DNA from: a bacterium
Lineage (GTDB): Bacteria; RUG730; JAAEPJ01
Length of the DNA stretch: 34,640 nucleotides
Direction of reading: 5' to 3'
NCBI GenBank assembly: GCA_024222485.1
Contig: JAAEPJ010000383.1
Coordinates: 1-34,640, forward strand
The notes under the pieces were generated by a model. It was not told the DNA's origin and did not search any database. It was given only the letters and a program-made list of their open reading frames with translations. Positions within the stretch are counted from its first letter, which is position 1; each line of letters opens with the position of its first letter. Of the stretch, positions 23,896 through 32,565 are shown piece after piece. The position numbers were made by a program, and so were the translations under genes.

Positions 23896-24213
23896 ATGAT
23901 ATATACTTGGAAAATTCTTGATTTAGAAAGTTTAAAATCTTCTGGTTTAGTTACAAAAGTATCTTACCAATGTGATGCCCATAAAAATAGTCTTTACACT
24001 CGTCGTATAGGAGAAATTATTTTAACAGGATCTATAGATGATGAAGGATATATAGAATATGACAATTTAACCCAGGATAATGTTTTAGGGTGGTTAGATT
24101 CTAAAATTGATAAAAGTGCAATAGAAACTTCTTTATCTGAATCTATAGCTTTAGATGAAATTGAAATTTCTTCTAGCATTCAAACTAAAATAGGAGTTCC
24201 TTGGGGTGAATAA
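23896..24213 (+). CDS. Small protein (105 aa) of a family common in marine phages
   Basis: 105 residues. Pattern: MIYTWKILDLESLKSSGLVTK, VSYQCDAHKNSLYTRRIGEI, GSIDDEGYIEYDNLTQDNVL, GWLDSKIDKSAIETSL and a C-terminal GVPWGE. Proteins starting 'YTWKI' and ending 'PW' with 'L.....V..W' in the middle are frequent near tail and fibre genes of marine phages, but no function is known to me. It carries its own late motif although it sits among sugar enzymes, so I think it is a virion or virion-assembly protein rather than an enzyme. Confidence 0.7.
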   Translation: MIYTWKILDLESLKSSGLVTKVSYQCDAHKNSLYTRRIGEIILTGSIDDEGYIEYDNLTQDNVLGWLDSKIDKSAIETSLSESIALDEIEISSSIQTKIGVPWGE

Positions 24214-24251
24214 ATAGTTTACGTATATTAGTTTTAAATAAAAAGTTATAA

Positions 24252-25124
24252 ATGAATATTATATTTCAAATAGACGGGGGTCTAGGTAAAAGTATTATGG
24301 CTACGGCCATGGTCAAAGTAATAAAAAAACGTTATAAAAATGCTAATTTAATAGTAATAACATCATATACGGATGTATTTCTTAATAATCCCTACATACA
24401 TGAAGTACATCGAACTGACCAAATAAATGGTTTATATCTTAAACATATTAAGGACCAAAATTGTAAAGTTTTTGCTTCTGAGCCTTATAAAGACACAGAT
24501 TTTATAACAGAAAAACCTATAAATTTGCTTAAAACTTGGTGTAAAGTTTTAGGGCTACGTTATAATAATGAACAACCACAAATATATTTAACTCAACCTG
24601 AGATAGAATATTTTACTCCTTATTATACTAATGATAAACCTATTTTAGCTATTCAACCTCATGGTGGTCCTGAGGGAATGGGTTATCAATATTCATGGAC
24701 AAGGGATATACCAAGCCCAACTGTAAAACAAATAATAGAGCATTACAAAGAATCTCATTTAATAATCCACATTAAAAGACAGGACCAAATAGTATATGAA
24801 AATACACTTCAAGCTTTAGATGGATTTAGAAGTATTGCTATTTTATTACAAATGTCAGATAAAAGATTACTTATAGATTCTTTTTCTCAACATATGGCAG
24901 CGGCTTTAAATTTAAAATCAACAGTATGTTGGGTTACTACAAAACCTGAAATATTTGGTTATAAAATACATGATAATATATTAGCAGAACCCTTTACTAA
25001 AGAACCAGATCATACTTCTAAAATCTATAATCCTTTTGCCTTATCGGAAAATATACATTCAATTCCTTATAATAATTTAAATGAGGTGTTTGATACAAAT
25101 AAAATAATTTCTTCTTTAAATTAA
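24252..25124 (+). CDS. GT9-like (heptosyltransferase-fold) glycosyltransferase
   Basis: 290 residues, slightly short for GT9 (about 330-350). N-terminal MNIIFQIDGGLGKSIMATA with a GGLGKS loop, then LIVITSYTDVFLNNPYIHEV, typical of ADP-heptose:LPS heptosyltransferases. The C-terminal half has ILAIQPHGG (about 131-139), LIIHIKRQDQ, and DSFSQHMAAALN (209-220), which matches the D-S-x-x-x-H-x-A-A-A donor-binding stretch of the family. Cytoplasmic. Donor could be a host ADP-heptose, but this is inferred only from family. The spacing is 38 bases from the previous gene and 5 bases to the next, a large GT4/TibC-type fusion. Confidence 0.78.
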   Translation: MNIIFQIDGGLGKSIMATAMVKVIKKRYKNANLIVITSYTDVFLNNPYIHEVHRTDQINGLYLKHIKDQNCKVFASEPYKDTDFITEKPINLLKTWCKVLGLRYNNEQPQIYLTQPEIEYFTPYYTNDKPILAIQPHGGPEGMGYQYSWTRDIPSPTVKQIIEHYKESHLIIHIKRQDQIVYENTLQALDGFRSIAILLQMSDKRLLIDSFSQHMAAALNLKSTVCWVTTKPEIFGYKIHDNILAEPFTKEPDHTSKIYNPFALSENIHSIPYNNLNEVFDTNKIISSLN

Positions 25125-25129
25125 TAAGA

Positions 25130-27418
25130 ATGTCTAATAAAAAACCAAAATTATTTACCCATGGTTGTTATATTGGGACAACTGGGTTTAATAATCATAC
25201 CAGAGATTTTTTTAGAGAATTATCTAAAAACTATGAAATAAAAGTTAGGAATTTTACTGTTGGGAAACATTGGAAAGGTTTAGAAGATGAGCCTTTTAAT
25301 AAAGAAGAATATTTAACACCTTCTGATAAAATTCTTCTAGAGCAACAAACATATTTTAATAATGAACACGAATTAAATGATTTTCCAATTTATCAAAAAT
25401 ATTCTAATAATTTTGATCACGACCTTAATATAGTTTTAGCTGAAGTAAACCATCATTATTTCTATCAGAATTATGAAGGCCCAAAAATAGGATATACAGT
25501 GTGGGAAACAACTCGTTATCCTGATTATTTTCTTAATAAATTAAAAGAATATGATCAATTATGGGTACCTTCAGAATGGCAAAAACAATGTAATATAGAA
25601 CAGGGAATACCAGAAGATAAAATTAAAATTATTCCAGAAGCGGTTGATGCAAAAACTTTCTATCCCAATCCTGAAGCAAATTTACCTGAATATGATGATG
25701 GTAGATTTAAATTTATACATTTTGGTAGATGGGATTATAGAAAATCAACAAAAGAAATTATAGAATCTTTTTTAGAAGAATTTGGGGTAGATGAACCTGT
25801 AGATTTAATTTTATCTATAGATAACAATTTTGCAAAAGATAAATTAGAAACTACTGAAAATAGACTTAAAAACTATAATTTAGAAGATCCTAGATTAAAA
25901 ATAAAACATTTTCCTTCTAGAGAAGATTATATACAGTACTTACAAAAGGGTCATGTATTTTTATCTTGTGCTCGTGCTGAAGGATGGAATTTACCTTTAA
26001 TAGAAGCAATGGCATGTGGTACCCCTTCAATATATTCTAATTGTAGCGCTCAACTCCAATTTGCTAAAGGTAAAGGACTTCCAGTTAAAGTAACAGGTAA
26101 AAAACCTGCTATAATGGGTGAATATAGTACATTCTCTCAATCTGATATGACGGGTGAATTTTATACCCCTGATTATGAAGATTTAAAAAGAGTAATGAGA
26201 GACGCTTATAAAAATTATAATAAGCATAAAAAACAGGCTTTAAAAGAATCTAAAGAGATAAGGGATAAATTTACTTGGAAAAAAGCTGCAGAATTAGCAA
26301 GTGTAGAAATTGATGAATTATATAATAATCTCCCTAAGAATATTATAGAAATAAGCTTTGATGAAGGACCTAAAGTAGAAATAAGGGGTTGTAGAAAAAA
26401 TAAATACTTTATTGAATTTATAGATAGTTCTACAAATCAAGTTATACATAGTGATACTATAAGTAATAATATGTGGACTAAATGTAGCAAAAAATATTAT
26501 GTTCCCTGGATTATCAAAATTAATGAAAAAATAGTACATAAATTTGATTTAACTGATAAAGATGTTAAATTATCATTTGAATCTAATTCTGTAGGAGATA
26601 CTTTAGCATGGGCCCCCCAAATGTTAGAATTTCAAAAAAAACATAATTGTAAAGTAACAGTTTCAACTTTTCATAATGAATGGTTTAAAAATTTAGAAGC
26701 TTATAAAAATATTAATTTTATTCAACCTAATATACCTTTTGAAGCTTATGCACATTATAGAATAGGATGGTTTAAAACTGATGGAAAATGGGATTCTGGG
26801 TTTAGAAACCCTAATCAACCCAATACTATTCCTTTAATTCAAGCTGCTACTGACATATTAGGTCTACCCTATAAAGAAATTAATAAGGGTGTTGACTTCA
26901 CCCCAGGAAAAAGACCTATAAAAGGAAAATACATTTGTATAGGTCCAAGGGCAACAGCAGGTTTAAAAGAATGGCCTTATTCAAATTGGAGGGTATTAGC
27001 AAATAAATTACATAAAAAAGGATATAAAATAGTTAATTTATCCTATGAAGGATTTACAGGAACAAACATTATTAATAAACAAAAGTTAAATTGGGAAAAA
27101 ACATTCAATTATCTTTACCATTCAGATTTATTTATAGGATTGGGATCAGGTTTATCTTGGGTTAATTGGGCTCTAAATAAGAGGACAGTAATGATTAATA
27201 ATTTTATTCCTTTTGGGTATGAATTTACTAATAAGTTAATTAAAATTGAAAATAATTCTGTATGTAATAATTGTTGGGTAAATAAAGATTATATCTTTGA
27301 CCCCGGGGACTGGAATTGGTGCCCCAAAAATAAGGGAACTAAAGACCAACATATTTGTCAGAAATCAATAACAGTAGACCAAGTATATAATAAAGTTTTA
27401 AGTTTATTAAATGAATAA
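25130..27418 (+). CDS. Fusion of GT4 glycosyltransferase and TibC/Aah-type protein O-glycosyltransferase
   Basis: 762 residues, two enzymes in one chain. Residues 1-400: GT4, with GYTVWETTRYPDYFLNKL, VPSEWQKQCNIEQG, IIPEAVDAKTFYPN, FGRWDYRKSTKEIIESF, and the donor motif E284-GWNLPLI-E292 (E-x7-E). Residues about 405-762: the family that O-glycosylates autotransporter adhesins (TibC/Aah/BAHT), starting with a beta region EGPKVEIRG-like (EISFDEGPKVEIRG), KCSKKYYVPW, then SFESNSVGDTLAW, KKHNCKVTVSTFHNEWFK, GLGSGLSWVNWALN, and a four-Cys metal finger C712-x2-C715-x15-C731-x11-C743 with GDWNWCPKNKGT between. In TibC this finger binds iron. The known substrate is Ser in repetitive adhesin strands, fitting the Ser/Thr-rich fibres upstream. 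The 3' end overlaps the next gene by 8 bases. Confidence 0.88.
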   Translation: MSNKKPKLFTHGCYIGTTGFNNHTRDFFRELSKNYEIKVRNFTVGKHWKGLEDEPFNKEEYLTPSDKILLEQQTYFNNEHELNDFPIYQKYSNNFDHDLNIVLAEVNHHYFYQNYEGPKIGYTVWETTRYPDYFLNKLKEYDQLWVPSEWQKQCNIEQGIPEDKIKIIPEAVDAKTFYPNPEANLPEYDDGRFKFIHFGRWDYRKSTKEIIESFLEEFGVDEPVDLILSIDNNFAKDKLETTENRLKNYNLEDPRLKIKHFPSREDYIQYLQKGHVFLSCARAEGWNLPLIEAMACGTPSIYSNCSAQLQFAKGKGLPVKVTGKKPAIMGEYSTFSQSDMTGEFYTPDYEDLKRVMRDAYKNYNKHKKQALKESKEIRDKFTWKKAAELASVEIDELYNNLPKNIIEISFDEGPKVEIRGCRKNKYFIEFIDSSTNQVIHSDTISNNMWTKCSKKYYVPWIIKINEKIVHKFDLTDKDVKLSFESNSVGDTLAWAPQMLEFQKKHNCKVTVSTFHNEWFKNLEAYKNINFIQPNIPFEAYAHYRIGWFKTDGKWDSGFRNPNQPNTIPLIQAATDILGLPYKEINKGVDFTPGKRPIKGKYICIGPRATAGLKEWPYSNWRVLANKLHKKGYKIVNLSYEGFTGTNIINKQKLNWEKTFNYLYHSDLFIGLGSGLSWVNWALNKRTVMINNFIPFGYEFTNKLIKIENNSVCNNCWVNKDYIFDPGDWNWCPKNKGTKDQHICQKSITVDQVYNKVLSLLNE

Positions 27419-28874
27419 AAAAAATAAATTTACATGGATAACTGGTGGAAATGAAAGTTACCTACCTATGATTGAGGTACTAGCTAAAAGCCTATTAAAA
27501 TATTCCAAATACAATCTTATAGTGTATAGTTTTAATTGTGATTCTACAATTGATTTACCTAATGTAACTAATAAAAGAATTGATTATATACCTAAACCTA
27601 CGTCAAAATCTACGCATGAACCTGACCTTTTTAATAAAGATTATTCTATTTATTTTGCTAAGTATTTAGCAAGTTTAGATTCATTAAATGAAAACTTTAG
27701 TAGTTTTGCTTGGATAGATGGTGATGCCTTTGCAACAGAAAATATTGATTCTTCATTACATTATTTGCCCTTTTTAAAAGATTATCCTTTATTTATGCAC
27801 TACTTTAACCCTGATATAGCTCAATGGAGACAACATAAAGGTATAAGATTAGAGGGTAGATATGGTAATGAATTAGCTTCAATAAAAGGTATAAACAGAA
27901 ATCCTAATAATAGGTTAATAGCAACGGGGTTTTATTTTTATAATAAAAATAGTAAACCCTTTTTTAAAAAATGCTTAGAATGGAACAAAGAATTAAACCA
28001 ATACTCAGTTAAAATATTTACAGATGATAATGCTTTTTCAGAAGAGAGAGTAGCTAATAATATATTATGGGAAGAAAATAAAAAAGAAAACTTACCTGTT
28101 ACTTGGAATAACTATTACACCCCAGAGGAAGACATTATAGTTAACCCTTATTTTTTAAAAAAAGGATTTGATATAATGTATAATACAGTTACCTTAGAAC
28201 CCTATTTTATCCATGGTCCTGATCCTTCAGTTACACCTAAAAACCCCAATATATTAAATGAAGCATTCCAGGATTATCAACTAAAAAAATTAATGGTTAT
28301 TGCACATCCAGACGATGAATTAATATTTGGTGGAGCCGAATTAATAAAATATGGTCCAGAATATAAAGTTATTTGCCTTACTAATAAATCTAATGATACC
28401 CGAAGTAAAGAATTTGAACAGGTAATGAAAAAATTAAATGTAGGTTCTTGGGAGATTTTTGATCATAAAGATGATTTATATAACCCCCCAGAAAGATATA
28501 ATATTGAGTCTATATTATTAAGTAGACAATGGGAAAAAATAGTAACACATAATCCTATAGGTGAATATGGACACCCACAACATAAAGCTGTATTTAATTT
28601 TATTAAAGAATATATTGATAAAATTATTTTAGAAGATATATTATATGTGTTTGGAAAATCCAATACTAAACTAGATAAAAAAAGTTTGGAAATTAAAAAA
28701 GAATTACTTACATTATATAAGTCTGAACAACCTATTATTGATCAGTTACTAACTAATAACGGTGACTGGTTTAAAAGTAGTGATAGTACTATTAATTATA
28801 TAGAACATGAATGTATAGAGAAGTACAATAAAAAAAAGGACAAAAATAATTATATAAAATGTTATGAAAAATAA
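27411..28874 (+). CDS. GT-A-like glycosyltransferase fused to PIG-L/LmbE sugar deacetylase
   Basis: 487 residues. Residues 1-285: GT-A-like, with FTWITGGNESYLPMIEVLAK at the start, FAWIDGDAFA (DxD at 103-105), and RLIATGFYFYNKNSKPFFKK; probable nucleotide-sugar-dependent transferase. Residues about 292-470: PIG-L/LmbE zinc deacetylase, with MVIAHPDDELIFGGAE (H299, D301, D302) and GEYGHPQH (384-391). By family knowledge H299, D302 and H391 bind zinc, D301 is the base and H388 the oxyanion stabiliser. The usual HPDH is HPQH here. These enzymes deacetylate N-acetylated amino sugars. A coupled transfer and deacetylation of GlcNAc-type sugar is a reasonable inference. It overlaps both neighbours (8 and 11 bases). 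Confidence 0.82.
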   Translation: MNKKNKFTWITGGNESYLPMIEVLAKSLLKYSKYNLIVYSFNCDSTIDLPNVTNKRIDYIPKPTSKSTHEPDLFNKDYSIYFAKYLASLDSLNENFSSFAWIDGDAFATENIDSSLHYLPFLKDYPLFMHYFNPDIAQWRQHKGIRLEGRYGNELASIKGINRNPNNRLIATGFYFYNKNSKPFFKKCLEWNKELNQYSVKIFTDDNAFSEERVANNILWEENKKENLPVTWNNYYTPEEDIIVNPYFLKKGFDIMYNTVTLEPYFIHGPDPSVTPKNPNILNEAFQDYQLKKLMVIAHPDDELIFGGAELIKYGPEYKVICLTNKSNDTRSKEFEQVMKKLNVGSWEIFDHKDDLYNPPERYNIESILLSRQWEKIVTHNPIGEYGHPQHKAVFNFIKEYIDKIILEDILYVFGKSNTKLDKKSLEIKKELLTLYKSEQPIIDQLLTNNGDWFKSSDSTINYIEHECIEKYNKKKDKNNYIKCYEK

Positions 28875-29823
28875 TTTAGTACTAATTCTTTCTCATTGTG
28901 ATACTAAAGAAAAAAAGGAAATATTAGAAGATAATATTAAAAAATTAAAAGTTAATAACTTTGATATTTTATTATTATCTCATATACCTACCCCTTTACA
29001 CATACAGGAATCAGTAGAATATTTTATATATGATAAAAGTAATCCCATAATTAATTGGCCTGAAAGGGGAATGGTTTTTTGGAAAAAAATATTGGGTGAT
29101 ATTAATTATCGTTTACAAACTATATATCCTGACTATGGTTGGACTGCCTTTAATCAAATATTACTAGGTGGTAATTTAGGTTTATCTTTAGATTATGATT
29201 ACTTCAGTTTTATAAACTATGATATCCAATTAACAGATTCAATAATTGAAACATTAAATAATCCTGTTCCATTTTTAACTTCTACGGTTCAACCTGCTTA
29301 TGAGTCTAAACCTAGATACCCAAGCTTTATGCTTAATATTTTAAGTAGAAAAAACCTTAAATCTCTATTACCTATAATTAATAAAAAACATTATATGTGT
29401 GATACCCTCCCATGGAAAAAAGAAGGCAAATTCCAATCAGCTGAAAATTATTGGGAACATTTAATAACCAACTTCCCTCACACCATTTATCCTGAAAACA
29501 TAATGGACTTAATTAACTTTGATAATTTTGGCTCTATGTTTAATTACAGTAATACTGATAAATTTAAAATATTTTTTCAAAATAATAATACTCATTCTAC
29601 TATTAAAAACAGTGGAATTCCAGGGGTTTTAGTCTATGATATTAACATTTCAAATTTAAAATTAATAGTTAATGACGAATATACTTTTATAGAAAAAGGA
29701 AAAAATGAACTAATAGATTTACCTGAAGTTAAAAAAATAGGATTTATAGTAGATAATGAATATATAGATTTTACAGAAAAATATAATAAATCAATATATC
29801 AAAAAATAGATTTAGTGGAGTAA
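28864..29823 (+). CDS. Probable phage glycosyltransferase (GT-A-like)
   Basis: 319 residues, cytoplasmic. N-terminus LVLILSHCDTKEKKEILEDN, then FDILLLSHIPTPLHIQESV and YFIYDKSNPI, a pattern of a GT-A-like family common in T4-like phages, where 'SH.P.P..IQ....Y.IYDK.NP' is recognisable. A probable acidic metal motif lies in YDYFSFINYDIQL (about 115-127), and a substrate-binding loop follows in PRYPSFMLNI. The C-terminal 80 residues are a beta-rich extra region of unknown role. It starts 11 bases inside the previous gene, so the last three sugar genes overlap and are probably translated together. Sugar and acceptor unknown. Confidence 0.68.
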   Translation: MKNNLVLILSHCDTKEKKEILEDNIKKLKVNNFDILLLSHIPTPLHIQESVEYFIYDKSNPIINWPERGMVFWKKILGDINYRLQTIYPDYGWTAFNQILLGGNLGLSLDYDYFSFINYDIQLTDSIIETLNNPVPFLTSTVQPAYESKPRYPSFMLNILSRKNLKSLLPIINKKHYMCDTLPWKKEGKFQSAENYWEHLITNFPHTIYPENIMDLINFDNFGSMFNYSNTDKFKIFFQNNNTHSTIKNSGIPGVLVYDINISNLKLIVNDEYTFIEKGKNELIDLPEVKKIGFIVDNEYIDFTEKYNKSIYQKIDLVE

Positions 29824-29833
29824 AAATTAATTA

Positions 29834-29843
29834 ATATTTATAA
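29834..29843 (+). promoter_or_regulatory. Late-promoter-like motif, double-sided copy
   Basis: ATATTTATAA within ATATTTATAAATA, which again also holds TATAAATA in + orientation. It is 12 bases before the ATG at 29856 and marks the return from sugar genes to tail genes. Confidence 0.6.
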
Positions 29844-29855
29844 ATAACAATTACA

Positions 29856-30110
29856 ATGAGTAAAAAAATCAAATTATCAGAAGAAGAACTAAAAGTTCTT
29901 AGAGAGTATCAATCAACACAAAACAATATTACTTTTGATTTAGGTCAAGTAGATATTCAAAAAGCTTTTTTAGAAGGGCAAAGAGCTTCAATTTTAGATG
30001 GCTTAGCAGATTTGCAAGAAAAATCTAATAAAACAGCTAAAGAACTTCAAGAAAAGTATGGAGAAGGAAATATAGATTTAGAAACTGGAGAATTTATTTC
30101 CTCAGAATAG
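29856..30110 (+). CDS. Small helical protein (84 aa), unknown
   Basis: 84 residues, charged and mainly helical: IKLSEEELKVLREYQSTQNN, then FDLGQVDIQKAFLEGQRASI, then LADLQEKSNKTAKELQEKYG and an acidic tail. Small coiled-coil proteins of this size are common beside tail genes in T4-like phages. It has late motifs on both sides and is 58 bases from the tail sheath start. No function recognised; chaperone or virion accessory are guesses. Confidence 0.75.
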   Translation: MSKKIKLSEEELKVLREYQSTQNNITFDLGQVDIQKAFLEGQRASILDGLADLQEKSNKTAKELQEKYGEGNIDLETGEFISSE

Positions 30111-30129
30111 GTTTTTGAGTCCTTCTTTA

Positions 30130-30139
30130 ATATTTATAA
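30130..30139 (+). promoter_or_regulatory. Late-promoter-like motif before tail sheath
   Basis: ATATTTATAATAAAA, 29 bases before the sheath ATG at 30169. Confidence 0.6.
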
Positions 30140-30168
30140 TAAAACAATTATTAAAATAACACAATAAG

Positions 30169-32523
30169 ATGGCAGAAACATTAATATCTCCAGGAGTATT
30201 AGCAAGAGAAAACGATCAATCCCTTGTTACAGCTCAACCTTTAGTAAGGGGTGCGGCTATAATAGGCCCAACCGTAAAAGGTCCGGTTGAAAAACCAACC
30301 TACGTTAGTTCATTTAGTTCATTCCAAGCAATTTTTGGGGGAGCATTAGAAAGTGGATCTACGGATTACACCTATTTAACTTCGGTAGCAGCTAATAACT
30401 ACTTTTCAAGTGGAGGTAGTTCTTTATTAGTAACAAGAGTAACAAGCGGTTCTTTTTCACCTGCAAATTCAACAACTATTCAAAATAATGTTGAAACAGG
30501 AAATGGTGGATTAGTAGGAAGCTTATCTCCATGGGTTGGTGGTACAAATACTGGTGATACTGCTAATACCTACCTAAATGTAGTAATAACAGGAACAGCA
30601 GGTTCAGGAGCAACTGCTACAGTAGTAACAATAGTAAATGGGGAATTTGTAGATGCATCTACAACTGCAGTACCAACAGGTGATGGAGTTGCAGCTGGTG
30701 CATATGCAGCTAGTGTATCTTCAGATCCTATTACAATAACTGCAGGTATGGTTGATACAGCTGGTGCTTCCGGCGGTACAGCTGTAATTACTACAGATGC
30801 AGCAGGTGGAGTAGTAGTAGGTGTTACTTTAGCAGTGGGTGCGAGTACAGGATATGCTGCTGATTCAATCATCACAATACCAGAAGCAACATTACAAGCA
30901 GATCCAAATTTAGGAGCTGCTGGAACAGGAGGAGATATTATTATCCAATTAGACGGAACTAATGTAGGTTCAGAAATTTCAACAGTTTCTATTGTAGAAG
31001 ATGGAGCAGGATATGTAGCAGGTAATACAGTTACAATAGCTGCAGGATTATTAGGTGCTGGATCATTAGAAGCAACTCATGTTTTACTTGATTCAGAAAT
31101 TGAAAATGCAAATGCCTTTGTATTAGAAACACTTTCTGAAGGAGAGATTATGAACAATACCACACCAGCAGGTGCGGATACAGGTGGAACAGAATTATCA
31201 GGAGGTGCTTTAGCACTTGGATCAGCTGATAATATTAGATGGGAAATTTCAAGTGTAAATACTGCCTCAGGTGTATTTTCATTATTAATTAGACGTGGTA
31301 ATGATAATAATAACTCAAAAGTAGTATTAGAATCATTTAATAATATTTCTTTAGACCCATTTTCTCCAAACTATATTTCAAGAGCAATTGGTGATATTAC
31401 TTCAAATGTCGTAGTAGCAGCGGATGGTTCCGGAACATATCTACAAGAAACTGGTTCTTACCCTAATGTATCTAATTATGTAAGAGTAAAACAAGTAAAC
31501 TTCAATACTCCAAATTATTTCCAAAATAATGGAGTAGCAAAACCAGAATATACATCTTCATTACCAATAGTAAGCTCAGGTTCTTTTGATGAAGCAGTAG
31601 GTTCAAACCTTAACTCAGTATCATATAACCGTTTTTACGATAAAATTGATGGAACAAATACTCAAGGATTAATTGGAACTGATTATACAAATGCTATTAA
31701 CTTACTAGCAAATGCTGATGATTACCAATATAATGTAATTTCAGCACCAGGTTTATATTATTCAAACTATGCTAACCAATGTAATTTAATTAAAAATAAT
31801 ACCATTTCAAGAGGTGATGCTATTTACATAATGGATTTAGTTCCTTATGATACAGCAATTAATACTGTATTACAAAACGCAGCATCAATAGATTCTAGTT
31901 ATGCAGCTGCATATTGGCCTTGGTTACAAACTGTTGATCCAAATACCGGATTACTAGTTTATGTACCAGCTTCTACTATGATTCCTGGAGTATATGCATT
32001 TACAGATGCTTCAAGTGATCCATGGTTTGCACCAGCAGGTATTACAAGAGGTGGAATGGGTTCAGTAGTAAGAGCTGAAAGAAAATTAACATCTGCAAAC
32101 AGAGATACTTTATATGAAGGTAATGTTAATCCAATTGCTACATTCCCACAACAAGGAGTTGTAGTATTCGGACAGAAAACATTACAAAAAGCAGCAACTG
32201 CTTTAGATAGAGTAAATGTACGTAGATTGTTAATTACACTTAAGGATTATATTTCTCAAATTGCTGATAACTTAGTATTTGAAGCTAATACAATTGCTAC
32301 AAGAAATAACTTCTTAACACAAGTAAATCCATATTTAGAAAGTGTTCAACAAAGACAAGGATTGTATGCATTTAAAGTAGTAATGGACGAAACAAATAAT
32401 ACTCCAGATGTTATTGATAGAAATGAGTTAATCGGACAGATTTTCTTACAACCAACAAAAACAGCTGAATTTATTATACTTGATTTCAACGTATTACCAA
32501 CTGGAGCAACATTTCCAGCATAA
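30169..32523 (+). CDS. gp18: Contractile tail sheath protein (T4 gp18-like)
   Basis: 784 residues, longer than T4 gp18 (659). The sheath polymerises around the tube and contracts to drive it into the host. N-terminal family pattern: ISPGVLARENDQS, AAIIGPTVKGPVEKPT, then FSSFQAIFGG and SSLLVTRV at about 83-90. C-terminal conserved domain: RGGMGSVVRAERKLTSANRD, NPIATFPQQGVVVFGQKTLQ, NVRRLLITLKDYI (about 683-695), and a closing strand with QPTKTAEFIILDFNVLPTG. Residues about 130-315 are an insertion rich in Gly/Ala/Thr/Val with two GYxAG(N/D)-type repeats, more GC-rich than the rest, probably a surface domain on the sheath. It precedes the tube gene in T4 order. Confidence 0.95.
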   Translation: MAETLISPGVLARENDQSLVTAQPLVRGAAIIGPTVKGPVEKPTYVSSFSSFQAIFGGALESGSTDYTYLTSVAANNYFSSGGSSLLVTRVTSGSFSPANSTTIQNNVETGNGGLVGSLSPWVGGTNTGDTANTYLNVVITGTAGSGATATVVTIVNGEFVDASTTAVPTGDGVAAGAYAASVSSDPITITAGMVDTAGASGGTAVITTDAAGGVVVGVTLAVGASTGYAADSIITIPEATLQADPNLGAAGTGGDIIIQLDGTNVGSEISTVSIVEDGAGYVAGNTVTIAAGLLGAGSLEATHVLLDSEIENANAFVLETLSEGEIMNNTTPAGADTGGTELSGGALALGSADNIRWEISSVNTASGVFSLLIRRGNDNNNSKVVLESFNNISLDPFSPNYISRAIGDITSNVVVAADGSGTYLQETGSYPNVSNYVRVKQVNFNTPNYFQNNGVAKPEYTSSLPIVSSGSFDEAVGSNLNSVSYNRFYDKIDGTNTQGLIGTDYTNAINLLANADDYQYNVISAPGLYYSNYANQCNLIKNNTISRGDAIYIMDLVPYDTAINTVLQNAASIDSSYAAAYWPWLQTVDPNTGLLVYVPASTMIPGVYAFTDASSDPWFAPAGITRGGMGSVVRAERKLTSANRDTLYEGNVNPIATFPQQGVVVFGQKTLQKAATALDRVNVRRLLITLKDYISQIADNLVFEANTIATRNNFLTQVNPYLESVQQRQGLYAFKVVMDETNNTPDVIDRNELIGQIFLQPTKTAEFIILDFNVLPTGATFPA

Positions 32524-32538
32524 AAAAAAGAAAACCGA

Positions 32539-32548
32539 ATATTTATAA
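32539..32548 (+). promoter_or_regulatory. Late-promoter-like motif before tail tube
   Basis: ATATTTATAATAAAATAAG, 17 bases before the tube ATG at 32566. A separate start point for the tube would help its high copy number. Confidence 0.6.
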
Positions 32549-32565
32549 TAAAATAAGAAAATAAA

